From Acidobacteriaceae bacterium (GTDB taxonomy: Bacteria; Acidobacteriota; Terriglobia; Terriglobales; Acidobacteriaceae), in contig JANXUR010000090.1 in assembly GCA_025356095.1 (NCBI GenBank), positions 1 to 34,563 on the forward strand: a stretch of DNA of 34,563 nucleotides, written 5' to 3'. The position numbers were made by a program, and so were the translations under genes. The notes beneath the pieces were generated by a model. That model was not told the DNA's origin. It did no database searches and saw nothing but the letters and a program-made list of their open reading frames with translations. Positions 1 to 8,948 of this stretch are shown piece after piece (position 1 is the stretch's first letter; every line of letters begins with the position of its first letter).

Positions 1-1
1 C

Positions 2-1003
2 TTTTATGGCTTCGCGAACCAGGGCGGAGTCAACGGCTATGGCACGGTCTTCAAGATCACCGCGGCGGGTGTGGTCACGGTTCTGCACAACTTCAACATG
101 ACCGATGGCTGGGGACCGGGCTTATCGCCGGCGCAAGGGTCTGATGGCTACATCTACGGCACCACGTACGTGGGCGGCAGCTTTGGCCGGGGCGTGATCT
201 TCAAGGTCTCTACCACCGGCTCGGGATTCACCGTGCTCCACAACACCAACGGCACCACCGATGGGTACGGCAGTGCCTCCAGCTTGATCCAGGCAACCGA
301 CGGCAACTTCTACGGTGTGATGGGCACAGACAGCGGCCTTGGATCCGGAACGATCTATAAGATCACTCCCTCCGGGTCATTCTCTACGTTGTATACCTAC
401 AACACCACCCAGCTTGACTACGTATCCTCACTCGTGCAGCACACCAATGGCCTACTCTACGGCAGCATGGGGATCGGCGGCACGTCCAATGTCGGCCTGG
501 TGTACAGCTACAAGATCGGTGCCGCGAAGTTCGCCAGGCTCGCCACTACCTCAGGCAAGATTGGTTCCACGCTCAACCTGTTTGGCCAGAAGTTCAAGAC
601 TGCAACCAGCGTGTCGTTCGCCGGGGTTACCACGACCAGCTTTTCGTCGAACTCGACTGGCACTTATCTGACGGTGACGGTTCCCACTGGGGCAAAAACC
701 GGGGTTGTCACGGTGAACGAGCCATCGGGCAACCTGTTGAGCAGCCAGAGCTTCAGCGTCACCCCAACCATTACCAGCTTTACGCCGACTTCTGGCCCCG
801 TTGGCACGCTCATCACCGTGACGGGAACCGGGCTTACCCAGACCAGCAAAGTCACCATCGGAGGAATCAACGCACCTACATTCACCGGGACTGACGACAG
901 CCACGTCAACGTGACCGTTCCCACGGGCGGAAAGACGGGCCCAATCGCAATCACCACCAGCGGCGGCACGGCCACCAGCGCGACGAACTTCACCGTGAAC
1001 TAA
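2..1003 (+). CDS. GloVer-repeat / IPT-TIG surface protein, 3' part
   Basis: The reading frame is open from the first bases of the window, so the 5' end is missing; 333 residues are visible. The N-terminal half carries imperfect repeats of the form YGTT..GG..G.G.IFK(V/I)...G..T.LHNF, typical of the 'choice-of-anchor tandem repeat GloVer-containing' proteins common in Acidobacteria. Two IPT/TIG (Ig-like) domains follow, at about residues 175-250 and 253-333. The second opens with the usual TSFTPTSGPVGT and GTGL signature. No enzyme motif is visible. The family is secreted or surface-attached and of unknown function. The gene ends just before a strong terminator shared with the convergent downstream gene. 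The internal ATG at position 71 is not the start, because GloVer-type sequence continues upstream of it. Confidence 0.8.
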   Translation, partial: FYGFANQGGVNGYGTVFKITAAGVVTVLHNFNMTDGWGPGLSPAQGSDGYIYGTTYVGGSFGRGVIFKVSTTGSGFTVLHNTNGTTDGYGSASSLIQATDGNFYGVMGTDSGLGSGTIYKITPSGSFSTLYTYNTTQLDYVSSLVQHTNGLLYGSMGIGGTSNVGLVYSYKIGAAKFARLATTSGKIGSTLNLFGQKFKTATSVSFAGVTTTSFSSNSTGTYLTVTVPTGAKTGVVTVNEPSGNLLSSQSFSVTPTITSFTPTSGPVGTLITVTGTGLTQTSKVTIGGINAPTFTGTDDSHVNVTVPTGGKTGPIAITTSGGTATSATNFTVN

Positions 1004-1029
1004 GCGACTTGCATACGCGAAGCAAAAGA

Positions 1030-1062
1030 AAACCCCGTCCGGGCGCTGCCCGGGCGGGGTTT
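1030..1062. terminator. Bidirectional intrinsic terminator
   Basis: A 15-bp GC-rich stem (arms 1030-1044 and 1048-1062, one G-U wobble) closes a GCT loop. It is flanked by an A-run on the left and a T-run on the right, so it works in both directions. It lies between the convergent surface-protein gene (plus) and the small secreted-protein gene (minus). Confidence 0.88.
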
Positions 1063-1085
1063 CTCGTTGCAGTGCTCGTGAGCCT

Positions 1086-1508
1086 CTACTTGGGCGCGTC
1101 CGGCTTGGGGGCATCCTTCGGGGCATCTGCCGCCGGAGTCTGCTTATAAATCGAATACTGCTCTTGCGGCGTCTTCAGCTTGATGGTGATTTCCACGTCG
1201 TCCTTGTTGATGTCGAAGTCTTCGCCATAGGTCTGCAAGCCGTGGGCCAGCACCTGAATGCGCCACCGGCCGTATGGCAAGCCATCGAACGAGCATTTGC
1301 CTTCCCCATCCGCCTTCAGTTCCAGCCCATTGCGCTTTTGCTTGCCCTCTTCAATCGGATGCAGCACCACCGAGGCATTCCGCACCGGCTTGCCGCTGGC
1401 ATCCTTCAGCACGATGAAGTGGACAGTGGAAAGCTTTTCGGCAGCTGCGTACAGAGCGGGGCTCAGGGCCAGCGCCAGCAGAGCGAGAATGGCTAAGCGC
1501 CGGGTCAT
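1086..1508 (-). CDS. Secreted carboxypeptidase-regulatory-like (Ig-fold) protein
   Basis: This is a 140-residue protein starting at MTRRLAILALLALAL. Residues 1-22 form a signal peptide ending near LYAAAEK. Residues about 24-110 resemble the carboxypeptidase regulatory-like (CNA-B-like) beta-sandwich: VLKDASGKPVRNASVVL, then a GLPYGRWRIQVLAHGLQTYG turn. The tail is Ala/Pro/Lys-rich with repeated DAPK. No catalytic residues are seen, so a structural or binding role in the periplasm or at the surface is likely. The ATG at 1508 was chosen because it gives a clean signal peptide. An in-frame ATG at 1553 would add pentapeptides of the ITRYR type, encoded by a 15-bp tandem repeat lying directly on the start. 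Confidence 0.7.
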   Translation of the reverse strand: MTRRLAILALLALALSPALYAAAEKLSTVHFIVLKDASGKPVRNASVVLHPIEEGKQKRNGLELKADGEGKCSFDGLPYGRWRIQVLAHGLQTYGEDFDINKDDVEITIKLKTPQEQYSIYKQTPAADAPKDAPKPDAPK

Positions 1509-1560
1509 ACTATACCGGGTTATACGATAGCGGGTTATACGATACCGCGTCATACGGTAT
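1501..1560. repeat. 15-bp x 4 tandem repeat over a start codon
   Basis: Four units of 15 bp (1501-1515, 1516-1530, 1531-1545, 1546-1560) follow the pattern CGGGTTATACGATAC with a few substitutions; a degenerate fifth may follow. On the minus strand the unit encodes (M/I)TRYR in the frame of the secreted-protein gene. The proposed start ATG (1506-1508) lies in the first unit, another ATG lies in the fourth, and ATA occupies that position in the two middle units. Confidence 0.9.
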
Positions 1561-1670
1561 CGGTCCATAAGAGGGTGTCGCAGGCGAAAGTGTTCCATCG
1601 CCTGATTGTAAGCAGCCAGCGCGCGGATGTCATCTGAAGCGTGCCGACCTTGGCTCCGGGTTGGCTGCCG

Positions 1671-1736
1671 GATGGCGGCGGGATGGCGGCGGGATGGCGG
1701 CGGGATGGCGGCGGGATGGCGGCGGGATGGCGGCGG
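1671..1736. repeat. 11-bp x 6 tandem repeat
   Basis: Six exact copies of GATGGCGGCGG run end to end. They are followed by a 22-bp-spaced pair of GTTGCCTCCGAGA (1737-1749 and 1759-1771), so the second spacing is twice the first period. The array lies between the minus-strand secreted-protein gene and the groESL promoter. Because 11 is not a multiple of 3, the proline/arginine-rich open frames across it are probably incidental. Confidence 0.92.
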
Positions 1737-1831
1737 GTTGCCTCCGAGAAGACTCCGTGTTGCCTCCGAGATGACACAGATAGGCCCTCCCAATTGGGGA
1801 ATCGCATCCCCCAGATTTGTTCTGCCGATAC

Positions 1832-1861
1832 TTGACAGTAGCGCTATCAACCCCGTACACT
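1832..1861 (+). promoter_or_regulatory. Sigma70-type promoter of groESL
   Basis: A perfect -35 TTGACA (1832-1837) is separated by 18 bp from a -10-like TACACT (1856-1861). It lies about 120 bp before groES and touches the CIRCE operator, so transcription would start inside the operator. Confidence 0.75.
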
Positions 1862-1886
1862 AGCACTCGTGATACCTGAGTGCTAG
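1860..1886. promoter_or_regulatory. CIRCE operator (HrcA binding site)
   Basis: The inverted repeat CTAGCACTC - 9 nt - GAGTGCTAG matches the CIRCE consensus TTAGCACTC-N9-GAGTGCTAA except at the outermost bases. It sits at the -10/start of the groESL promoter. The repressor HrcA is known to bind CIRCE and block groESL (and often dnaK) until heat shock. The hrcA gene is not in this window and must lie elsewhere. Confidence 0.95.
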
Positions 1887-1981
1887 CAGCCTTCTAGCTG
1901 CCCTGCAATTTCAGGGTAACAGCATAGCTTTCAAGCAGTTAACCGCAACTAAATCATTCCAAACCGTTCAAGGAGTTTCGC

Positions 1982-2278
1982 ATGGCTGCAAAGTTCACTC
2001 CCCTGCACGACCGTATTCTGGTTCGCCGTATTGAAGAAGCGGAAACCACCAAGGGTGGCCTGATTATTCCGGACACCGCCAAAGAAAAAAATCAGGAAGG
2101 CGAAGTCATCAGCGTAGGCACGGGCCGTATCAACGATAAGGGCGAAGTTCGCGCTCTGGCCGTGAAGGCTGGCGACCACATCCTGTTCGGCAAGTACGCT
2201 GGCACCGAGATCAAGCTGGATGACGAAGACTTTGTCATCATGCGCGAAGAAGAAGTCCTCGGCGTCGTGACCAAGTAG
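1982..2278 (+). CDS. groS: Co-chaperonin GroES (Hsp10)
   Basis: This 98-residue protein is the usual length for GroES. It forms the heptameric lid on GroEL, closing the folding chamber in the cytoplasm. The N-terminus ([12 protein letters not shown]), the mobile loop around residues 19-34 ([15 protein letters not shown]) that contacts GroEL, the roof-loop region and the C-terminal VLGVV strand are all recognisable. An AGGAG ribosome site (1971-1975) lies 6 nt before the ATG. groEL follows after 90 bp. The operon is under CIRCE control. Confidence 0.98.
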   Translation: MAAKFTPLHDRILVRRIEEAETTKGGLIIPDTAKEKNQEGEVISVGTGRINDKGEVRALAVKAGDHILFGKYAGTEIKLDDEDFVIMREEEVLGVVTK

Positions 2279-4042
<1,764 letters not shown>

Positions 4043-4145
4043 GAAGCCAGCACTAACGCTGGTACTAACGCTGTTGCTAGTCTCCCCTGATGGGTTTTTG
4101 GTGGAGGCGAGCGGTACTAGCACCGGCACCCGGCCGGAAGTAAGT

Positions 4146-4193
4146 GCCCCCTTCTACACGCGCTGCAGTCGCGAGTGTAGCGGGGGGCTTTTC
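4146..4193 (+). terminator. groESL terminator
   Basis: A hairpin pairs GCCCCC plus CTACAC with GTGTAG plus GGGGGC, with a small internal bulge, and is followed by CTTTTCT. It lies about 100 bp after groEL and fits a rho-independent terminator of the operon. Confidence 0.8.
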
Positions 4194-4351
4194 TGTGACT
4201 GATCGAGCGGCGGGGATTCGCCGCCTCGCTAGACTCACTCAGCCGACGAACTAAACAGTGCTTAGTTGCTTCAGCCCGCCGAACTTGCCTCGGCAAGCAA
4301 CCGCCAGCCTTTCTCCTCAACAGTGTCCTATTCTTCAGCAACCCGAGGTGC

Positions 4352-4357
4352 TATACT
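4352..4357 (+). promoter_or_regulatory. Possible -10 box for the PEGA gene
   Basis: TATACT lies about 75 bp before the PEGA-protein ATG, after the groESL terminator. No convincing -35 hexamer was found at 16-18 bp. The remainder of 4194-4432 shows no gene. Confidence 0.35.
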
Positions 4358-4432
4358 TTCCGTGCTCTAAGAACCCTGTCTCAGCGGAGCGGCTGTTGGT
4401 GCTCCTCAACCCTTGCCCCTAGGATTCAGCCA

Positions 4433-5281
4433 ATGAAACTAATCTTTGTGAACAGGTATCTCGCAACTTCAGTCACCGCAGCTTTCCTTATTTCCACATG
4501 CTACGGCCAGACCACGGGAACAACAACGCAGCCCGCACCGCTACCAATTACAGCATCTGCCATCAGCGGCAAACCTACATTGCTTGATGGTACCGCTGTA
4601 AAACTCCGCACGTCTCGCAATTTGTCGTCCGAAAATGAGACGACTGGAGCAACCGTCGATTTTGAAGTACTGGAAGAAGTCAAAGTTGGCGACGTAGTCG
4701 TCATCCAAAAAGGCGGCGTTGCCATTGGAACGATTACACAAGCACAGGCCAAGCGCCGCATGGGTCGGGCTGGCAAACTCGACATGACCATCGACTACGT
4801 GAGGCTAGTGGATACTGAGAAAGCAGCGCTTCGCGGGGTGAAAGAAACCAAAGGCGGCGGCCACACAGGTGCAATGACGGGCGCGATCGTTGCGACCAGC
4901 CTTGTGTTGTGGCCCGCGGCACCCCTGTTCTTACTAATGCATGGCAAGGACATCACCATACCCAAGGGAACCGAAATCACGGCTTACATCAACGGGGACC
5001 TTCCTCTCAATCTGCACAAATTTGAAGCGGAGACACCCTCGCAAGCAACGCCAGCATCAGCCATGAGTAGCGAGGTGAGAATTGAGATCTCGTCCACACC
5101 GACCGCCGCTGATATCGAAATTGATGGTAGCTTCATGGGCAATACTCCTTCTTCGGTGGGTGTATCTATCGGCGAGCATTCCATCAAGATATCCAAAGCT
5201 GGTTTCGTTCCGTGGGAGAAGAAGCTTAAGACAACGAGCGGCACGATTAAGGTATCTCCAGACTTAGAAACGCAGAAGTAG
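4433..5281 (+). CDS. Secreted PEGA-domain protein
   Basis: This 282-residue protein has an N-terminal signal sequence (residues 1-25, cleavage near CYG-QT). A central beta-rich domain of about residues 50-130 contains VGDVVVIQKGGVAIGTI. A hydrophobic stretch (GAIVATSLVLWPAAPLFLL, about 148-168) precedes KDITIPKGTEITAYINGD. Residues about 214-280 form a PEGA domain (ISSTPTAADIEIDGSFMGNTPS, then VSIGEHSIKISKAGFVPWEKK). PEGA domains are thought to be surface or carbohydrate-associated beta-folds; no enzymatic motif is present. The architecture is known from Acidobacteria, but its job is not. The ribosome site is weak (AGGA at 4421). GC looks lower than in the flanking genes. Confidence 0.75.
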   Translation: MKLIFVNRYLATSVTAAFLISTCYGQTTGTTTQPAPLPITASAISGKPTLLDGTAVKLRTSRNLSSENETTGATVDFEVLEEVKVGDVVVIQKGGVAIGTITQAQAKRRMGRAGKLDMTIDYVRLVDTEKAALRGVKETKGGGHTGAMTGAIVATSLVLWPAAPLFLLMHGKDITIPKGTEITAYINGDLPLNLHKFEAETPSQATPASAMSSEVRIEISSTPTAADIEIDGSFMGNTPSSVGVSIGEHSIKISKAGFVPWEKKLKTTSGTIKVSPDLETQK

Positions 5282-5383
5282 TAACTGCATCGCGACGTCG
5301 AACCGAGAACACTTCGGCGCGGCGGTTACCGCATTGTGCGAGGTAGGGCTTCGCGTAGCGTGGAGGCTTGCCCCTCCCCACCC

Positions 5384-5421
5384 GCTCGCGCCGCTGCAAC
5401 CTCCTCGGCGGCGGCGCGAGC
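5384..5421. repeat. GC-rich inverted repeat
   Basis: A perfect 11-bp inverted repeat (GCTCGCGCCGC / GCGGCGCGAGC) has a 16-nt loop and no T-run. It lies in the gap between the PEGA gene and ftsK. It could be a PEGA-gene terminator of the rho-assisted kind or a dispersed repeat. Apart from this and the possible toxin relic, 5282-5852 shows nothing recognisable. Confidence 0.4.
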
Positions 5422-5449
5422 TGCTACTTCGTGGTCAAGGGGAAACCTC

Positions 5450-5760
5450 CTAGCGCCTCCGGGCGCGGTTGGCTCCGCCAATGGTGCTGGCTCGCAAGGC
5501 AAAATCTACAGCTTTCATGTGGTCGAGTAGGGTTGCTCCCCGCAGTCTAGTCGGCACAAAATGCGCTGGAGTTGGGTCGTCTCCCTGTGTTCTGCTGAGC
5601 GCCACGGCGCAGTGGATTGCTGTGGATTTTTGCATGATGCCACCCGGCACAGCCGATTGCTGCTTGAGACGTTCCGCCTTGAACTAGCACTCGACGCATG
5701 GCGCGAGGGTCGGTACCCAGTTTGCCACCCTCGTGCGCGTTCCCGGTCGCTTAGCCTGCG
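5450..5760 (-). pseudogene. Possible decayed MazF/PemK-type toxin
   Basis: No intact gene is present, but minus-strand fragments in different frames look like pieces of a MazF/PemK ribonuclease toxin. Around 5695-5745 one frame reads ARGWQTGYRPS, resembling the family's G.EQ.G.RP motif with one residue missing. Around 5470-5560 another frame reads PTPAHFVP..LRGATLLDHMKAVDFALR, resembling the C-terminal PTEV.L....GV.L.DQVKS(L/I)DW.AR block. Order and spacing fit one gene of about 110 codons broken by at least one frameshift and lacking clear catalytic sequence. No partner antitoxin was identified. Chance resemblance cannot be excluded. Confidence 0.3.
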
Positions 5761-5852
5761 CTTTCCTGCGATACTAATCTTGCTCTGGATGATTGCCTTG
5801 CCCACTGGTATTTTCACTGGTATTTTCCAGCGGGCCTGCCTCCGCTCCTGCC

Positions 5853-8450
5853 ATGGAGTTAGTCGAACGCCTTTTTCTGCCTACGGCAAGCAAGCGGCTG
5901 AATGAACTAGCCGGGCTACTGCTGTTTTTCTGCGCGCTCCTCCTAACCCTCGCCTTGGTCTCGTACTCCCCGGCCGACCCGTCGCTGAACACCGCTGCGC
6001 TGGTCGCCGATGGCCACACCGCGCATAACTGGATCGGCATCTTCGGTGCCTACTCGGCGGATATTTTGCTGCAACTGTTCGGCTTCGCGGCCTTTCTGCT
6101 GCCCATCATGGTGGGCCTTGCCGGATGGCGCTGGTTCCACTCGCGCTCGCTGGGTGCGCCGCTGGTGCGGCTGGCTGGCATTGCGGGCATTCTATTCTCT
6201 GTGCCCACGCTGCTGGCATTGCTGCCGTGGCAGGTGCGTCTGCATCAGGCGATTCCACAGGAAGGCCTGCTCGGACGCATTGTGGGTGATTTTCTCGTCC
6301 ACTACTTCAACCGTCCCGGTTCTTACGTACTCTGCCTGGCGATTCTGGTGGCCGCCTTCTATGCCACCACCAGCTTCACCGCCAGCGGATACCGCACCTG
6401 GAGCCTGACCCGCTTCACCTTCATCCACGCCCGCTGGCAGCGCTTTCAGGATTGGCGTGCTGAACGCCGCAGTCAGCGCACAGCAAAGCGTGAGGCCAAG
6501 CAGGCCGCCGCTCTGGAAAAGCGCCGCGCGGAATCTGACAAGCCGTTGGTAGAAACTCAACTAGTACAGCATCGCGCGGCTGATCTGGAAAAGCCCAGCT
6601 TTCTGCGCCGGGGCCGCCCAAGCGTCGCCGCTCACCACGAAGCAACTGCCAGCGCCGACTCTGCGCCCGGCCTCCTGCAAAAGGACGCCACCTGGCTCCG
6701 GCCAGCTCCGGACAACGCCAACGCCAATGCCTCCGCCTCCGCAGCAGCCGCCGCCGCCGCGCGACCCGAGCCTGCGCGCGAAGCTGAACGTCCGCTTACC
6801 GGCATAGACCGCATGGGCGCAGACCGTGCTGCGATGGCCGCGCCAGCTTCCGCCGCGCCTGCGGAGTTCGTTGAGCCCGCCGTCACCCAGCGCGCCGATG
6901 CCACCCAAAAAGCAAAGACCATGCTCGCCAAGTCTGCGGGCAGCTACCAGTTGCCGCCTAGCAGTCTGCTGCAGCGCCCTGACGAGCGGCAGCAGGTAGA
7001 TGAAGACGACCTAAAGGACTTAGCTCGCCAGCTCACCGAGAAATACGCCGAGTTCTCCGTCACCGGACAGGTCACGCAGATCAATCCCGGGCCGGTGGTT
7101 ACGACGTTTGAGTTCAAGCCCGATTCCGGCGTCAAGTACAGTCGCGTTGTGGGATTGAGCGACGACCTGTGCCTTGCCTTGCGCGCCGAAAGCATTTTGA
7201 TTGAGCGCATGCCGGGCAAAAGCACGGTTGGCTTGCAGGTGCCAAACCAAAAGCGCGAAACCATCTTCTTGCGCGAAGTCATCGAAGCACCCGAGTTCCA
7301 CGCTTCCCGCGCTAAACTGCCGCTGGCTATGGGTAAAGACATCAATGGCCGCATCGCCACTGCTGACCTTGCGACGATGCCGCATTTGCTCATCGCCGGT
7401 TCCACGGGCGCGGGCAAGTCAGTCGCACTCAATGCGATGATTATGTCGCTGCTTTATCGCACCACGCCTGACCAAGTCCGCCTGATTATGGTAGACCCCA
7501 AGCGGCTGGAACTGGGCGTGTATGAAGGCATTCCGCATCTTTATACGCCGATTATCACCGAACCCAAGCTCGCCGCCAACGCGCTGCGCAATGCCGTGCG
7601 CGAAATGGAGCGCCGCCTGAAGCTGCTGGCCGCAAAAGGCGTCCGCAACATTGATCAATACAACCGCTTGTTTGATGACATTGCCGACGGTACACCCAGC
7701 CTGTTTAGCGGGGTAGATGAAGATGGCGTAGCGCTGCCCGAAGACGAGCAGAAGCCGCTGCCCTTCATCGTCGTCATCATTGACGAACTTGCTGACTTGA
7801 TGATGCTTGACAAGGCTAACGTAGAGGAATCCGTCACCCGGCTGGCGCAGATGGCGCGCGCCGTTGGCATCCACTTGGTACTGGCGACGCAGCGACCTTC
7901 TGTGGACGTGATTACCGGGCTTATCAAGGCGAACTTCCCAGCACGTGTCTCGTTCCGAGTGGCGACCAAAGTGGATTCGCGCACCATTCTTGACGCCAAC
8001 GGCGCCGAAGCTCTTCTGGGTCGCGGCGATATGCTTTATTTGCCCTCGGGCTCCTCGCGCGTCAACCGCCTGCATGCGCCCTTTGTGAACGAAAAAGAAA
8101 TCGCTGCTGTCGTCGAGTTCTGGCGCTCGCAAGGTCAGGCACAGTACGTGGAAGGCTTCCTGAAGGCTGGCGACGACGAGGCGCGCGGCGACCAAGGCGC
8201 GGCGGGCGAAGGGAGCAAAGAAGACAACGACGACCCCATGTATGACGATGCCGTACGCGTGGTGGTCGAATCCGGCAAGGCGTCCACTTCGCTGTTGCAG
8301 CGCCGGCTGCGCATTGGCTATGGCCGCGCCGCCCACTTGATTGATTTAATGGAGCAGGATGGTTTGGTCGGTGCCCCTGATGGCCCTCGTCCCCGCGAAG
8401 TACTCAAGCGGCCTGACTGGCTGAGCGAAGTAGATTCTGTGGCGCGGTAG
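5853..8450 (+). CDS. ftsK: DNA translocase FtsK/SpoIIIE
   Basis: This 865-residue inner-membrane DNA pump moves chromosome ends through the closing division septum. It has four predicted membrane helices within residues 15-175 (FtsK 4TM domain) and an Arg/Glu-rich then Ala/Pro-rich linker of about 190-380. The alpha domain covers about 385-480 (GQVTQINPGPVVTTFEFKP). The RecA-like motor has Walker A GSTGAGKS (516-523), Walker B FIVVIIDELAD (about 637-647), and LATQRPSVDVITG. A C-terminal winged-helix gamma domain (about 790-850; SLLQRRLRIGYGRAAHLID) recognises polar DNA motifs. The ATG at 5853 starts just before the first membrane segment. An upstream in-frame TTG at 5793 would add 20 residues across a small direct repeat (ACTGGTATTTTC x 2). 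Neither start has a strong ribosome site. Confidence 0.95.
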   Translation: MELVERLFLPTASKRLNELAGLLLFFCALLLTLALVSYSPADPSLNTAALVADGHTAHNWIGIFGAYSADILLQLFGFAAFLLPIMVGLAGWRWFHSRSLGAPLVRLAGIAGILFSVPTLLALLPWQVRLHQAIPQEGLLGRIVGDFLVHYFNRPGSYVLCLAILVAAFYATTSFTASGYRTWSLTRFTFIHARWQRFQDWRAERRSQRTAKREAKQAAALEKRRAESDKPLVETQLVQHRAADLEKPSFLRRGRPSVAAHHEATASADSAPGLLQKDATWLRPAPDNANANASASAAAAAAARPEPAREAERPLTGIDRMGADRAAMAAPASAAPAEFVEPAVTQRADATQKAKTMLAKSAGSYQLPPSSLLQRPDERQQVDEDDLKDLARQLTEKYAEFSVTGQVTQINPGPVVTTFEFKPDSGVKYSRVVGLSDDLCLALRAESILIERMPGKSTVGLQVPNQKRETIFLREVIEAPEFHASRAKLPLAMGKDINGRIATADLATMPHLLIAGSTGAGKSVALNAMIMSLLYRTTPDQVRLIMVDPKRLELGVYEGIPHLYTPIITEPKLAANALRNAVREMERRLKLLAAKGVRNIDQYNRLFDDIADGTPSLFSGVDEDGVALPEDEQKPLPFIVVIIDELADLMMLDKANVEESVTRLAQMARAVGIHLVLATQRPSVDVITGLIKANFPARVSFRVATKVDSRTILDANGAEALLGRGDMLYLPSGSSRVNRLHAPFVNEKEIAAVVEFWRSQGQAQYVEGFLKAGDDEARGDQGAAGEGSKEDNDDPMYDDAVRVVVESGKASTSLLQRRLRIGYGRAAHLIDLMEQDGLVGAPDGPRPREVLKRPDWLSEVDSVAR

Positions 8451-8483
8451 GCGCAGCGGCAGTTTCCACACGCCAAAAAGCAA

Positions 8484-8509
8484 ACGGGCTATCCTCTCGG
8501 ATAGCCCGT
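8484..8509 (+). terminator. ftsK terminator
   Basis: A perfect 11-bp stem (ACGGGCTATCC / GGATAGCCCGT) with a TCTC loop follows ftsK by about 33 bp and runs into a pyrimidine-rich stretch. With the preceding A-run it could also end transcription of the convergent small gene. Confidence 0.8.
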
Positions 8510-8528
8510 CTCACTCTTCTGCTAGTTT

Positions 8529-8883
8529 CTAGCCACCACTATCCACCTGCGGGTGCACCATGATGATGGGGTCGAGCACCAACCCATTGGCAGAAACACT
8601 GTATTTATAAGGGCCTGCTGCCATAGCTGTGGCTGGCCCCGACTCAATCAATGCCCCGGTCAAGGGGTTGGTGGCAAATGGGCCGGTGCCATCGTCAAAT
8701 GCAATCGTGGCCGCCGGCGCTCCCGGTTACCACCCATTCCACAGTATCGCCATGCAGGCGGTTGATCGTCACATCCAGTGGGACGACCGAAATCTTGGTG
8801 GCGCTTACCGTGATCTTCACAGTCTTCTTGGAGCCCTTGTGAGGCTTCGCCGGTTTCTTGCTTTTCGCGGAACCATTTGGCAT
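8529..8883 (-). pseudogene. Cupredoxin-like small protein gene with a single-base frameshift
   Basis: The start at 8883 is well supported: AGGAG lies 7 nt upstream. The first frame encodes a Lys-rich N-terminus (MPNGSAKSKKPAKPHKGSKK) and a beta-rich segment (KITVSATKISVVPLDVTI then GDTVEWVV), and stops at 8695-8697 after 62 residues. A different frame then continues in the same style (TIAFDDGTGPFATNP, later AGPYKYSVSANGLVLDPIIMVHP) to a TAG at 8529-8531. The total length is 3n+1, as expected if one base was gained near 8709-8717 in the GC-rich run GGCCGCCGGCGC. Repaired, it would be a 117-residue beta-sandwich reminiscent of cupredoxins but without obvious copper ligands. It may be a true mutation or a sequence error. 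It lies 65 bp after the kinase gene and may share its transcript. Confidence 0.7.
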
Positions 8884-8948
8884 TTCGCTTCTCCTGAAAA
8901 AGATCGGGGGATGCACTGCACTACACGCGCGGCCAACTACGTAAGACC

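Noticed and set aside
1630-1866. Pro/Arg-rich open frames across the 11-bp repeats
   Set aside because: All frames of an 11-bp repeat without stops stay open; the peptides are pure repeat with no ribosome site.
7419-8336. 305-codon open frame opposite ftsK
   Set aside because: It shadows the conserved FtsK motor and gamma domains and has no recognisable domain or start signal.
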